Shown: piece by piece, positions 50,304 through 57,860 of the stretch
Position numbering within the stretch: the stretch's first letter is position 1
How the letters are laid out: the number at the start of each line of letters is the position of its first letter
The notes under the pieces: generated by a model
The model's input: only the letters and a program-made list of their open reading frames with translations
Database searches by the model: none
Told to the model about the DNA's origin: nothing
Position numbers and translations under genes: made by a program
Source of the DNA: Williamwhitmania sp.
GTDB lineage: Bacteria > Bacteroidota > Bacteroidia > Bacteroidales > Williamwhitmaniaceae
Direction: 5' to 3'
NCBI GenBank assembly: GCA_035529935.1
Contig: DATKVT010000183.1
Span: 1-61,771, forward strand
DNA length: 61,771 nt

Positions 50304-51191
50304 ATGGTTAGACGAGCATTGGAATCTTTTTCTCCTGGAGTGAAGTTGTTTTTGACGCTTGCGTTTTTTTTAGCTATCGCCATTATGGTTGGGTTGGGTG
50401 TGCAGCTATTAGGATTGCAGTCCGATCTCGATGGTAGTAAACTACATCTTGCAAATGGCGTTTTGTGGTTGAAGATGGGACAGCTAGTTCAAACTATATT
50501 GCTTTTCTTAGTTCCGGCCGCAATCTGTGCCATTCTATTTTCTTCTTCTCCATTTAGTTTTTTACGCCTAAACAAGTTGGCAAAAGGGCGCACCTTTTTG
50601 CTGGTCACACTGCTTTCGTTATCCATTGCTCCTTTGGTTGGATTGCTTAGCCAGCTTAACGGATTGGTTCATCTACCCGACTGGGCCATGGCAATGGAAA
50701 ATGAGGGAATGGTGCTAACTCGAGCATTTTTAAAGGTTAATACGCTGAATGGCCTGCTATTCAATATATTTTTAGTTGGACTCCTTCCGGCTTTCGCCGA
50801 GGAACTTTTTTTTAGAGGCCTTTTGCAGCGTCTATTTGCAGAATGGACCAAAAATATTCATGCCGGTATTTGGATTTCGGCCGCAGTATTCAGTGCGGTA
50901 CATTTTCAGTTTTTGGGTTTTCTCCCCAGAATGTTTCTCGGTGCTCTGTTTGGATATCTTTTCTACTTTTCTTCCAGCATTTGGGTATCCATGACCGCTC
51001 ACTTTATTAATAACAGCATTGGTGTAGTCGCTTACTACCTGTTTGTGAAGGGAAGCATCAAAGTGGATCCATTAGGTTCCGAACCGGTAGCTGTTGGTTC
51101 TTGGATGCTTTTTGTGTCAATGGCTGTGGTAGCATTGGTTCTCTACAATGTTTACTTTATTGAAAGAGAAACGACGAAAGTAGTAAAATAA
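50304..51191 (+). CDS. CPBP-family intramembrane glutamic endopeptidase
   Basis: This 295-residue multi-pass membrane protein belongs to the CAAX-protease/bacteriocin-processing (ABI) family. Three motifs are visible: EELFFRGLLQR (E-E-x3-R) near residue 170, FSAVHFQF (F-x3-H) near 203, and HFINNSIG (H-x3-N) near 236. ATG 50304 (MVRRALESFSPG) is chosen because the longer in-frame version runs antisense through the dusB N-terminus. Known relatives process prenylated proteins, bacteriocins or anti-sigma factors; the substrate here is unknown. It is divergent from dusB with a 67-bp spacer, and its stop codon touches a bidirectional terminator. Confidence 0.9.
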   Translation: MVRRALESFSPGVKLFLTLAFFLAIAIMVGLGVQLLGLQSDLDGSKLHLANGVLWLKMGQLVQTILLFLVPAAICAILFSSSPFSFLRLNKLAKGRTFLLVTLLSLSIAPLVGLLSQLNGLVHLPDWAMAMENEGMVLTRAFLKVNTLNGLLFNIFLVGLLPAFAEELFFRGLLQRLFAEWTKNIHAGIWISAAVFSAVHFQFLGFLPRMFLGALFGYLFYFSSSIWVSMTAHFINNSIGVVAYYLFVKGSIKVDPLGSEPVAVGSWMLFVSMAVVALVLYNVYFIERETTKVVK

Positions 51192-51215
51192 AAAACGGGC
51201 TCAAGGCCCGTTTTT
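51191..51215. terminator. Bidirectional hairpin terminator
   Basis: AAAAACGGGC (51191-51200) pairs with GCCCGTTTTT (51206-51215) with loop TCAAG. It separates the convergent CPBP gene and the helical hypothetical gene. Confidence 0.9.
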
Positions 51216-51230
51216 ATGCTTTTTCATCTG

Positions 51231-51962
51231 CTACATAATGCCCTGCATGGAGCGGCCTAGCAGCGACAGTCCGTTAATTTCATTCTTGCGATAAACGTAT
51301 ACCAGCCCATATTCTTTTGCCTTCTCGCGTCGGAGTTCGTCGGGAAGGTCTTTATAGGTGTTTTCTACCTCGTTCCAGATGTTAAGGATGATATCGTCGG
51401 CGGTTTTTCGGATATTCTCTAGGTCAGCTTGCGCACGTGCAGTGTTTTGTTGAAAAATTTTCTGCTGCTTATACATCTCTTCAAAATTCTCAAAGCGCAC
51501 CTTCACCAGGGCAATGGTTGGGTTGGTTATGGGTGACATTCCCTTGGCATTACGCTGTGTTTCGCCATCAATTATCTTTTGGCCCCATTGCAGTAAATCT
51601 TTTTCGGTGGCAAGAGGGGGTATGCTGCTGGCATCTTCTTCAAGACCGTAAAAAAGTCGAACAGATGGCTTAAGGTCACCGCGCTGAATGGCCATGTTTA
51701 CCACTTGTATAAAATGAGAAATATAGATGCGGGCCTTCTTGGCCACGTTGCCATATTCTTTGCTATTTTCAATCTGAATGTCGAAAACACTTTTATAGCG
51801 CTGTATGGCTTGTTCGAAATTGTGAATAAATAGCTGAATGCGTTGAAACGTGCTTTGTGTATAGGCTAGTTTAAACGGTGGGAGATCCTTCCCTTTTTTG
51901 TAGGCAGCCCGAAGAGCCTTGAGTCGGGCATTGTCGGTGTTAGGTAGGCGGCGGTAGGGCAT
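51231..51962 (-). CDS. Conserved-looking helical protein of unknown function
   Basis: This 243-residue cytoplasmic protein has no signal peptide or membrane helix. It is mostly alpha-helical with Gln/Lys/Glu-rich heptad-like stretches (for example FENFEEMYKQQKIFQQNTARAQ-type residues near 155-180). I recognise no domain; the N-terminus MPYRRLPNTDNARLKALR is basic. The frame is well closed, ends just before a good terminator and has codon use like its neighbours, so I consider it real. Its upstream region carries a perfect 10-bp inverted repeat 56-94 bp before the start, which may control it. The function cannot be inferred from the neighbours. Confidence 0.75.
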   Translation of the reverse strand: MPYRRLPNTDNARLKALRAAYKKGKDLPPFKLAYTQSTFQRIQLFIHNFEQAIQRYKSVFDIQIENSKEYGNVAKKARIYISHFIQVVNMAIQRGDLKPSVRLFYGLEEDASSIPPLATEKDLLQWGQKIIDGETQRNAKGMSPITNPTIALVKVRFENFEEMYKQQKIFQQNTARAQADLENIRKTADDIILNIWNEVENTYKDLPDELRREKAKEYGLVYVYRKNEINGLSLLGRSMQGIM

Positions 51963-52017
51963 GGCAGTAGATTTGAGAAGCGGTTACTAATTGTGTTAAT
52001 AACTTGTTGACAACATG

Positions 52018-52056
52018 CGAATATAGTAATTATGATAAAAAATGCAACTATATTCG
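52018..52056. repeat. Perfect 10-bp inverted repeat, possible operator or leader hairpin
   Basis: CGAATATAGT (52018-52027) and ACTATATTCG (52047-52056) are perfect complements with a 19-nt AT-rich loop; the stem can extend by a G-T and a T-A pair. It lies 56-94 bp upstream of the start of the minus-strand helical protein gene. Confidence 0.7.
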
Positions 52057-52414
52057 TAGTTTGCTCGGGGTTGATATGCAGCTCGTTGTGTTGAATAGAT
52101 ATTGTGAATAGGTAGTAAAGCCAGTGCTTACAGGCTAATTGGCTGAAGTATAATTTTCTAAATATTTGACGAACGAACAAAAATATCCTTATAATCAACA
52201 CAAAAAAGTTGCTTTCTATGGATGGACAAACATCGGGTCATTCTTGTGGGTCGTTTTGGTTAGTTGTCTATCAGTTTTTGCTTCAATTGCTGCTGCCTAA
52301 CATGCGGTCAAATTTTCCAATATTTCCTACACCTCTTTGATATATTGGCAATTGCTTGGGTTTCTATTTTACCTAAGAATTCGTTTGCACCGAATAGTAA
52401 ACGGATATTATTCG

Positions 52415-52422
52415 TAATTTTG
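52415..52422 (+). promoter_or_regulatory. -7 promoter box for kbl
   Basis: TAATTTTG is an exact TAnnTTTG match 28 bp before ATG 52451. The nearest upstream TTTG (52384) is 27 bp away, longer than the usual 19-21 bp. Confidence 0.4.
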
Positions 52423-52450
52423 GGCATCAATCCTATTAAATACAAATGCT

Positions 52451-53641
52451 ATGTACGGTAATTTTAAGAAACATCTTCAGCAGCAGCTTACCGAAATCGA
52501 AGAGGCTGGTTTGTATAAAAAGGAGAGGGTAATCGTATCTCCTCAAAATGCTCAGATACAGGTTAATACTGGGCAGAATGTGCTTAACTTCTGTGCCAAC
52601 AACTATCTAGGTTTATCGGATCACCCTCGGTTGGTTAACGCCGCCAAGTTGGCAATGGATAGCCACGGTTTTGGTATGTCGTCGGTGCGATTCATTTGCG
52701 GCACCCAGGATATGCACAAGGAGTTGGAGCAGCGCATTTCGGATTACTTTGGAACGGAGGATACCATTCTTTACATTGCCTGCTTCGATGCTAATGGTGG
52801 TGTGTTTGAGCCTCTCTTAGGTGAGGAGGATGCCATTATATCCGATGCGCTAAATCACGCATCCATCATCGATGGTGTGAGATTGTGCAAGGCGGTTCGC
52901 TATCGCTACTCCAACGCCAACATGGAGGAGCTGGAGGAGCAGCTTAAGTTAGCTCAGGCTCAGCGTTTCCGATTAATTGTGACGGATGGTGTATTTTCTA
53001 TGGATGGCAATGTTTGTCCGCTCGACAAGATCTATGCCCTAGCTGAAAAGTATAACGCCATGGTTATGGTGGATGAGAGTCACTCCGCTGGTGTGGTTGG
53101 TAAAACTGGACGGGGTGTTACAGAACTGTTCAATCTTCATGGGAAAGTAGATATTATTACAGGAACTCTTGGAAAAGCATTTGGTGGTGGTTGTGGTGGA
53201 TTCACCACTGGCCGTAAGGAGATTATTGACATGCTCCGTCAGCGGTCACGTCCATACCTCTTCTCCAACTCTGTACCACCATCCATTGTGGGTGCCAGCA
53301 TCGAAACTTTTAAAATGCTTGAAGCTGGTCATGAGTTGCACGACAAGTTGGTTAGGAATACCTCCTACTTTGCCGAAAAAATGATCAGCGCAGGATTTGA
53401 TTGCAAGGCAACTCAGAGTGCAATTGTTGCCGTAATGCTATACGATGCTAAGCTATCGCAGGATATGGCAGCAGAATTGCTCAAAGAGGGTATTTACGTT
53501 ATTGGGTTCTACTTCCCCGTTGTTCCAAAGGGACAGGCGCGCATTCGTGTTCAAGTGTCTGCTGCGCATGAGATGGAGCAGCTAGATCGCTGCGTTGCGG
53601 CCTTTACTAAGGTGGGCAAAAAGCTTGGTGTAATCAAGTAA
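52451..53641 (+). CDS. kbl: Glycine C-acetyltransferase (2-amino-3-ketobutyrate CoA ligase)
   Basis: This 396-residue PLP enzyme of the alpha-oxoamine synthase family cleaves 2-amino-3-oxobutyrate with CoA to glycine and acetyl-CoA in threonine breakdown. It begins MYGNFKKHLQQQLTEIEEAG and shows NFCANNYLGLSDHP, SHGFGMSSVRFICGT, the DESHSAG Asp that contacts PLP, and the PLP-lysine motif TGTLGKAFGGG (Lys near 243). Length and sequence are very close to E. coli Kbl (398 residues) and distinct from BioF or Spt. tdh (threonine dehydrogenase) is not adjacent. It is a single gene ending at a terminator shared with the universal-stress gene. Confidence 0.95.
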   Translation: MYGNFKKHLQQQLTEIEEAGLYKKERVIVSPQNAQIQVNTGQNVLNFCANNYLGLSDHPRLVNAAKLAMDSHGFGMSSVRFICGTQDMHKELEQRISDYFGTEDTILYIACFDANGGVFEPLLGEEDAIISDALNHASIIDGVRLCKAVRYRYSNANMEELEEQLKLAQAQRFRLIVTDGVFSMDGNVCPLDKIYALAEKYNAMVMVDESHSAGVVGKTGRGVTELFNLHGKVDIITGTLGKAFGGGCGGFTTGRKEIIDMLRQRSRPYLFSNSVPPSIVGASIETFKMLEAGHELHDKLVRNTSYFAEKMISAGFDCKATQSAIVAVMLYDAKLSQDMAAELLKEGIYVIGFYFPVVPKGQARIRVQVSAAHEMEQLDRCVAAFTKVGKKLGVIK

Positions 53642-53664
53642 ATTATTGAATGACTTTGTATTTA

Positions 53665-53699
53665 AAAGGGGCTGTCTATACTTTTTAGACAGCCCCTTT
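53665..53699. terminator. Strong bidirectional terminator
   Basis: A 14-bp stem (53665-53678 with 53686-53699) containing GGGGCTGTC/GACAGCCCC has a 7-nt loop with A-rich and T-rich flanks. It separates the converging kbl and universal-stress genes. Confidence 0.9.
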
Positions 53700-53724
53700 A
53701 AATTTCACCAATTTTCGAAGTTGG

Positions 53725-54558
53725 TTATGAAAAACTTTGATATTTTCTAATTCGAGGGTTGATGCACATTATTGGTACACGCACATCTACCTCCACATCT
53801 TCAGTGTCACGAACATACTTATCGTATTTATCGGACATGATGAGGATTAAATCTGCATCAATGTTCTGGGCAAATCGGTATATCTCTCCCGTAAAACTTT
53901 TGTTCTTCTTGGCCGTCTTAATACCGTAGACAATCTTATTGCCATCAAGCATCTTCTTTGTAAAAAAGATGTTTGACGCCATATTCCGCTTCTTCGTTTC
54001 TTCGGTAAGAAAAGGCTTAATAAGGTTGATGTTACACTTGTAATACTTGGAAAGGTGGATTATCCAATGAACCGTTTCCTTGTACTTTCTGTCATAGTCG
54101 AGCGGCACAACAATCTCGATGTAGTGGGAGTGGCTTGGTGGCCCCTCAACAACAAGAAATGGAATTATGGCATTTTTTATTCCTCGCAAAAATTTTGAAG
54201 ATCCAATGGCTTTTTTAGGCTTTATGGTATAGGTCTTATAAGCTACAATTAAGTTAATAAGACCACCGCCAAGAATTTCAATTATTGCCTTTTTTAAGTT
54301 TCCTGCCGCCCCCAATGTGTCTGGCCGTACTCCATACTTTTCGAAAAGCCGTTCCGCCTCCTCTTTCAAACGATGACGGGCAACGTCGACTTTTTTTTGT
54401 CGAACAACCTTGCTCTCGAAAATGTTAGGTGCAACAATGTGGAAGAGGAGTATGTCGTTCGATGCAGCTTGAGCAAGCTGTATCGCATGCTGGAATGCCA
54501 GTTCAGCAGATGCAGAAAAGTCCCAAGGAACTAGTATTACTTTTTGTTTCTCTTCCAT
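53725..54558 (-). CDS. Universal stress protein, tandem UspA-like domains
   Basis: This 277-residue cytoplasmic protein starts KVILVPWDFSASAELAFQHA, the hallmark of UspA, with DILLFHIV after the first helix. The second half (from about 150: IEIVVPLDYDRKYKETVHW) is a further diverged Usp-like domain, so it is a tandem protein. The ATP-binding GxxGx9G(S/T) motif is not recognisable in either half. It lies 73 bp downstream of the cyclase/HD gene on the same strand and is probably co-transcribed with it. The second tandem Usp at 56429 lies on the other side of the cyclase gene. Role: stress-linked, perhaps binding a nucleotide or protein partner. Confidence 0.87.
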   Translation of the reverse strand: MEEKQKVILVPWDFSASAELAFQHAIQLAQAASNDILLFHIVAPNIFESKVVRQKKVDVARHRLKEEAERLFEKYGVRPDTLGAAGNLKKAIIEILGGGLINLIVAYKTYTIKPKKAIGSSKFLRGIKNAIIPFLVVEGPPSHSHYIEIVVPLDYDRKYKETVHWIIHLSKYYKCNINLIKPFLTEETKKRNMASNIFFTKKMLDGNKIVYGIKTAKKNKSFTGEIYRFAQNIDADLILIMSDKYDKYVRDTEDVEVDVRVPIMCINPRIRKYQSFS

Positions 54559-54631
54559 AGCATATTATGCCAGATAAATCAACGATAAATGTAGAAAAAT
54601 TCGGGGAATCTACAATACCAATCCTATTTTT

Positions 54632-56062
54632 TTACAATACAGGATTGGTTAGTAAACTCCTAATTTTATCAAGCTGTATGTTTTTATTGACGTTTCGTAA
54701 CTTCTGTGCTGTTTGGGTAAAGTATTGATGATGTTCAATAAAATCGACTTGTAGCCTATTCCACTTTTCCAACGATTCAATTCTCCCCTGCTCGTGCAAC
54801 TCTCGAAATAGGTTGTTGGAGACGGGGATAAAATCTGTGCGGCCAAGATAGTCTAAATCTGCATCGCAAATAATCATTTCCAGCAGATTTTTTGGATTTG
54901 GGGGCATTTTTGTGGCCATGATAATGCTGCTAATTATCTCTATTTGATCTGGAGAGTATTGATACTGGGGTAAAATTTCTTTGGCAAGCTTAACACCCAT
55001 TTCCTCATGATATTGATAGTCGAGAAGATGTCCTGCATCATGCAGAAGTGCTGCTGTTCGGATGAGTAGGAGCTCCTCCTCTGATAGCCCTTCGGCTCGG
55101 CCAATAAGTTCCACCTCCGTATAAACGTCAACCGTGTGCTTTAAATTATGGTAGTAAAGATTTTTTGGAAGACCTTTTTCGAGTTTCTCCAGCACAAACT
55201 CTTCGAGATCACCTAGCCTCAATAGCTGTAGTTGTGTGTTGAAGTCCTTGTTTGGCAAAAAGCACCTCTCGGTAACGCTTAGTTGGGGGATAATGCCATC
55301 GACAAAGTACATGTTTATATCACCCTTGTTTTTCACTGGCATTCGGCCTCTGTAAGTGCAGCTAAAATACTCCTTCACAAACATGTAGGTGTTCTCGGTA
55401 ATATTTATTTTTCCGGCAGCCGACGATGACTCCATTCTGCTGGCAACGTTTACCGTCATTCCCCATATATCATAAACTGGTTTTAGACTTCCAATGGTAC
55501 CGGCGATTACAGGTCCAGTATCAATTCCAATTCTAAGCGACCACACTTCATGTCCTTTATGTGCCTGCATGTCCTTCATATAGGAATTCATGTGCAAGGC
55601 TGCCAGAATAACCTCAACGGGGTTTGTTTTATTTTTTACAGGAATGCCTCCGGCACACATATAGGCATCGCCTATGGTCTTAATCTTTTCGATATTGTAG
55701 TGCTCTACCACCGAATCAAATTTCAGAAAAAAACGGTCCAACTCGTCAATCAGACTTTCAGGATTCATTACATCTACAATGCCAGTAAAACCTTCGATAT
55801 CGGCGAAAAGCACGGTAACCATCTTGAATTTTTGGGTATCCGGTTTGTCGGCAGATATTTGTTTTTCAAGGGGAACGGGCTTTACAACGCGGCTTAATAA
55901 ATTGTTGTTCCGCTCACGCTCACGCTTTAGCTCTTCTGACTCTTGTCTAAATTTCAACTCAATTATGACCAAATCCTTCCTCAGTCTCCTGAAAAGGAGA
56001 ATAAATAGTAGCGTGCTCCCTAGTAATACTCCTATAAGTATGATATCTAAAGCGTCGAGCAT
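54632..56062 (-). CDS. Membrane-anchored class III adenylyl cyclase fused to HD phosphohydrolase domain
   Basis: This is a 476-residue protein. One membrane helix (about 5-24) and a short coiled coil precede a class III nucleotidyl cyclase domain (about 78-255). Catalytic residues are complete: metal Asp88 (FADIEGFT) and Asp132 (TIGDAYM), purine-specifying Lys128 and Asp198 (VYDIWG), transition-state Asn205 and Arg209 (VNVASRM). The Lys/Asp pair indicates ATP, so cAMP, rather than GTP. An HD domain follows (about 290-440): His305, His309, the LLHDAGH pair (His341, Asp342), and Asp400, the pattern of metal-dependent phosphohydrolases. Start ATG 56062 gives the clean helix. It is likely co-transcribed with the downstream Usp gene. 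Confidence 0.92.
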   Translation of the reverse strand: MLDALDIILIGVLLGSTLLFILLFRRLRKDLVIIELKFRQESEELKRERERNNNLLSRVVKPVPLEKQISADKPDTQKFKMVTVLFADIEGFTGIVDVMNPESLIDELDRFFLKFDSVVEHYNIEKIKTIGDAYMCAGGIPVKNKTNPVEVILAALHMNSYMKDMQAHKGHEVWSLRIGIDTGPVIAGTIGSLKPVYDIWGMTVNVASRMESSSAAGKINITENTYMFVKEYFSCTYRGRMPVKNKGDINMYFVDGIIPQLSVTERCFLPNKDFNTQLQLLRLGDLEEFVLEKLEKGLPKNLYYHNLKHTVDVYTEVELIGRAEGLSEEELLLIRTAALLHDAGHLLDYQYHEEMGVKLAKEILPQYQYSPDQIEIISSIIMATKMPPNPKNLLEMIICDADLDYLGRTDFIPVSNNLFRELHEQGRIESLEKWNRLQVDFIEHHQYFTQTAQKLRNVNKNIQLDKIRSLLTNPVL

Positions 56063-56428
56063 GTTAGCTGTAAGAAATTTGGACCATTAGCTTACCCGTG
56101 GTTTAATGGGTCTAATATACGTGATTCCTAATTAATGCAACTAATTATTACTTCTAAAAAACTGCATCTTGATAACGATGGGAAAATTAAAATTTTTACC
56201 TTGTAACCTGGTTTTTTAGATTGTTTTTTGAACATCTGATCTTGCCAATACGCAAGAATTAAGGTAAAAGGTTCCTTTAGGATAAACTTATTTAGGTTTT
56301 GCTATATTTGTTTGTAAATATTTTCTACCGCTACATTAACTTTTGAGGTTTATGGAGCCGATGAGATTTCGCTTAATTCAGGATTAGGTGTGATTTTTAC
56401 CAAATAAACATAATTAACTTTTGCAAAA
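56063..56428. other. Divergent intergenic region, cyclase / Usp
   Basis: This 366-bp AT-rich spacer holds promoters for the cyclase (minus) and the Usp-rdgB-porZ-recO unit (plus). TATATTTG at 56303-56310 is the best plus-strand -7 box. No coding frame is seen. Confidence 0.5.
56303..56310 (+). promoter_or_regulatory. -7 promoter box for the Usp-rdgB-porZ-recO operon
   Basis: TATATTTG within TTTTGCTATATTTG matches the consensus and is identical to the box at 37630. The -33 region (TTTA at 56276, 23 bp away) is weak. The leader would be about 112 nt. Confidence 0.4.
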
Positions 56429-57226
56429 ATGGACAATACGGGGAAGAGCATACTGGTACCATACGATTTTTCACAAGTTGCTGATTATGCACTTCAGCAC
56501 GCGATTAGGGTTGCACAGGTCGTTAACCATTCAATAACCCTTCTCTACATTGTTAGCAGCCCAACCGAAATCTACTTAATGGAGGATAAGTTGGGTGAGG
56601 TGTCCAGAAAAACGAGAGAGAAATATGGCATAGAACCGCTGACTATTGTTCGCCCAGGAAGCATTTTTATTGATATTGCTGTTGTTGCACAAGAAATAGA
56701 TGCTTACATGGTTATAATGGGATCTCATAGCATTCGAGGCAAGGAGGAGATCACAGGAAGCTTAGCCCATAAGGTTATTGTGTCGTCGAAGGTTCCCTTT
56801 ATTACCATTCAAGAGCCACCCATCAATCGCCGGTACGACGACATCGTATTCCCCGTTGACTTTACACAGCAGAACAGAGAAAAGCATGGTTGGATTACTT
56901 ATTTTTGCACATACTATGTTTCTCGCTTTCATCTTATTAAACCTAAAGTTGAGGAGGCTGAGTTGCGAGCAAAAATCGACTTAAACATGGCTTCTGCACG
57001 AAAATTTCTTGACGAGAGGGGTGCGATCTACTTTGAACATGAAGCTCCGGGGGTAAAGAATTTTGCTGAAGAGGTATTGGATATGGCAGTAAATATTAGA
57101 GCCGATCTTATTGTTCTTATGACTACGGCTAAGGATAACGAAGATAAGTTTATTGTGGAGCCACATGAGCAGTTTATAATTGCCAACGCTGGGCATATTC
57201 CGGTGATGAGCATCAACCCGCTCTGA
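56429..57226 (+). CDS. Universal stress protein, tandem UspA-like domains
   Basis: This 265-residue cytoplasmic protein starts SILVPYDFSQVADYALQHA, with ITLLYIV, then MVIMGSHSIRGKEEITGS near residue 95, a partly preserved nucleotide-loop region of non-canonical spacing. The second domain begins IVFPVDFTQQNREKH and ends ADLIVLMTT, HIPVMSINPL. It is similar in layout to the Usp at 53725 and is encoded divergently from the cyclase/HD gene. rdgB starts 9 bp after its stop, so it heads an operon with rdgB, porZ and recO. The physiological trigger is unknown. Confidence 0.88.
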   Translation: MDNTGKSILVPYDFSQVADYALQHAIRVAQVVNHSITLLYIVSSPTEIYLMEDKLGEVSRKTREKYGIEPLTIVRPGSIFIDIAVVAQEIDAYMVIMGSHSIRGKEEITGSLAHKVIVSSKVPFITIQEPPINRRYDDIVFPVDFTQQNREKHGWITYFCTYYVSRFHLIKPKVEEAELRAKIDLNMASARKFLDERGAIYFEHEAPGVKNFAEEVLDMAVNIRADLIVLMTTAKDNEDKFIVEPHEQFIIANAGHIPVMSINPL

Positions 57227-57235
57227 TAATTGCGT

Positions 57236-57832
57236 ATGAAATTAGTTTTTGCAACACAAAATAGGCATAAGCTGCAGGAGGTGCAGTCGATGCTCGGAGA
57301 TAATTTTGACTTGACTGACCTCAGTCAGCTCAACTTTTTTGACGATATCCCAGAGACAAAAGATACCATCGAAGGAAATGCTGCGCAAAAGGCGTGGTTT
57401 GTTTACTCAAAGTTTGGACTTTCCTGCTTTGCCGATGATACTGGTCTGGAGGTTGAGGCGTTGGATGGGGCCCCTGGTGTATACTCAGCCCGGTATGCGG
57501 GACCAGGTAAAAGTTCGCAAGATAACCTGCAGAAGTTACTTCGGGAAATGGCGGGTGTTTCCAACCGGAAGGCTCGTTTCAAAACAGTTATGGCCTTGAT
57601 CCTAGATGGGAAGGAATATCTTTTTGAGGGAATTGTTGACGGAAAAATTATTTTAGAAAGTCGAGGCTTGGGTGGCTTTGGCTATGACCCTGTATTTATA
57701 CCAGATGGCTATTTACAAACCTTCTCGGAAATGCCTGCCGACCTAAAAAATTCCATTTCTCATAGAGCAAGAGCAATGGCTGCCTTGTCCAACTTTCTGA
57801 AGTCGGTTGCCAACGAGCCTACAACATTGTAA
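57236..57832 (+). CDS. rdgB: RdgB/HAM1 non-canonical purine NTP pyrophosphatase
   Basis: This 198-residue enzyme hydrolyses dITP, XTP and ITP to monophosphates, keeping deaminated purines out of DNA. Signatures: [12 protein letters not shown] at the start, [14 protein letters not shown], the catalytic [29 protein letters not shown] stretch near residues 65-88, and GGFGYDPVF and ISHRARAM near the end. ATG 57236 is used; a TTG at 57230 adds two residues. The gene follows the Usp gene by 9 bp and precedes porZ by 28 bp. No missing residues are noted. Confidence 0.94.
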   Translation: MKLVFATQNRHKLQEVQSMLGDNFDLTDLSQLNFFDDIPETKDTIEGNAAQKAWFVYSKFGLSCFADDTGLEVEALDGAPGVYSARYAGPGKSSQDNLQKLLREMAGVSNRKARFKTVMALILDGKEYLFEGIVDGKIILESRGLGGFGYDPVFIPDGYLQTFSEMPADLKNSISHRARAMAALSNFLKSVANEPTTL

Positions 57833-57860
57833 TCCATTATCCGTTTTTTATAAAAAATTG

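Larger units (their letters stand above)
51963..52450. other. AT-rich divergent intergenic region
   Basis: This 488-bp spacer lies between the helical protein gene (minus) and kbl (plus). It contains the inverted repeat at 52018-52056 and a -7-like box for kbl at 52415-52422. Small frames on both strands (for example a Cys/Phe-rich 65-codon frame ending inside kbl) lack coding character. No DnaA boxes are seen. Confidence 0.55.

Noticed and set aside
50237..50383. Longer N-terminus for the dihydrouridine synthase
   Set aside because: The extra 49 residues have no family match, would overlap the promoter and start of the divergent CPBP gene, and exceed normal Dus length.
51963..52450. Possible replication origin in the AT-rich 488-bp spacer
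   Set aside because: No TTATCCACA-type DnaA boxes, no dnaA, dnaN or gidA neighbours, and the only structure is a single inverted repeat.
52264..52461. 65-codon plus-strand frame before kbl
   Set aside because: Its Cys/Phe-rich composition, overlap of 11 bases with the kbl start and position across the kbl -7 box argue against a gene.
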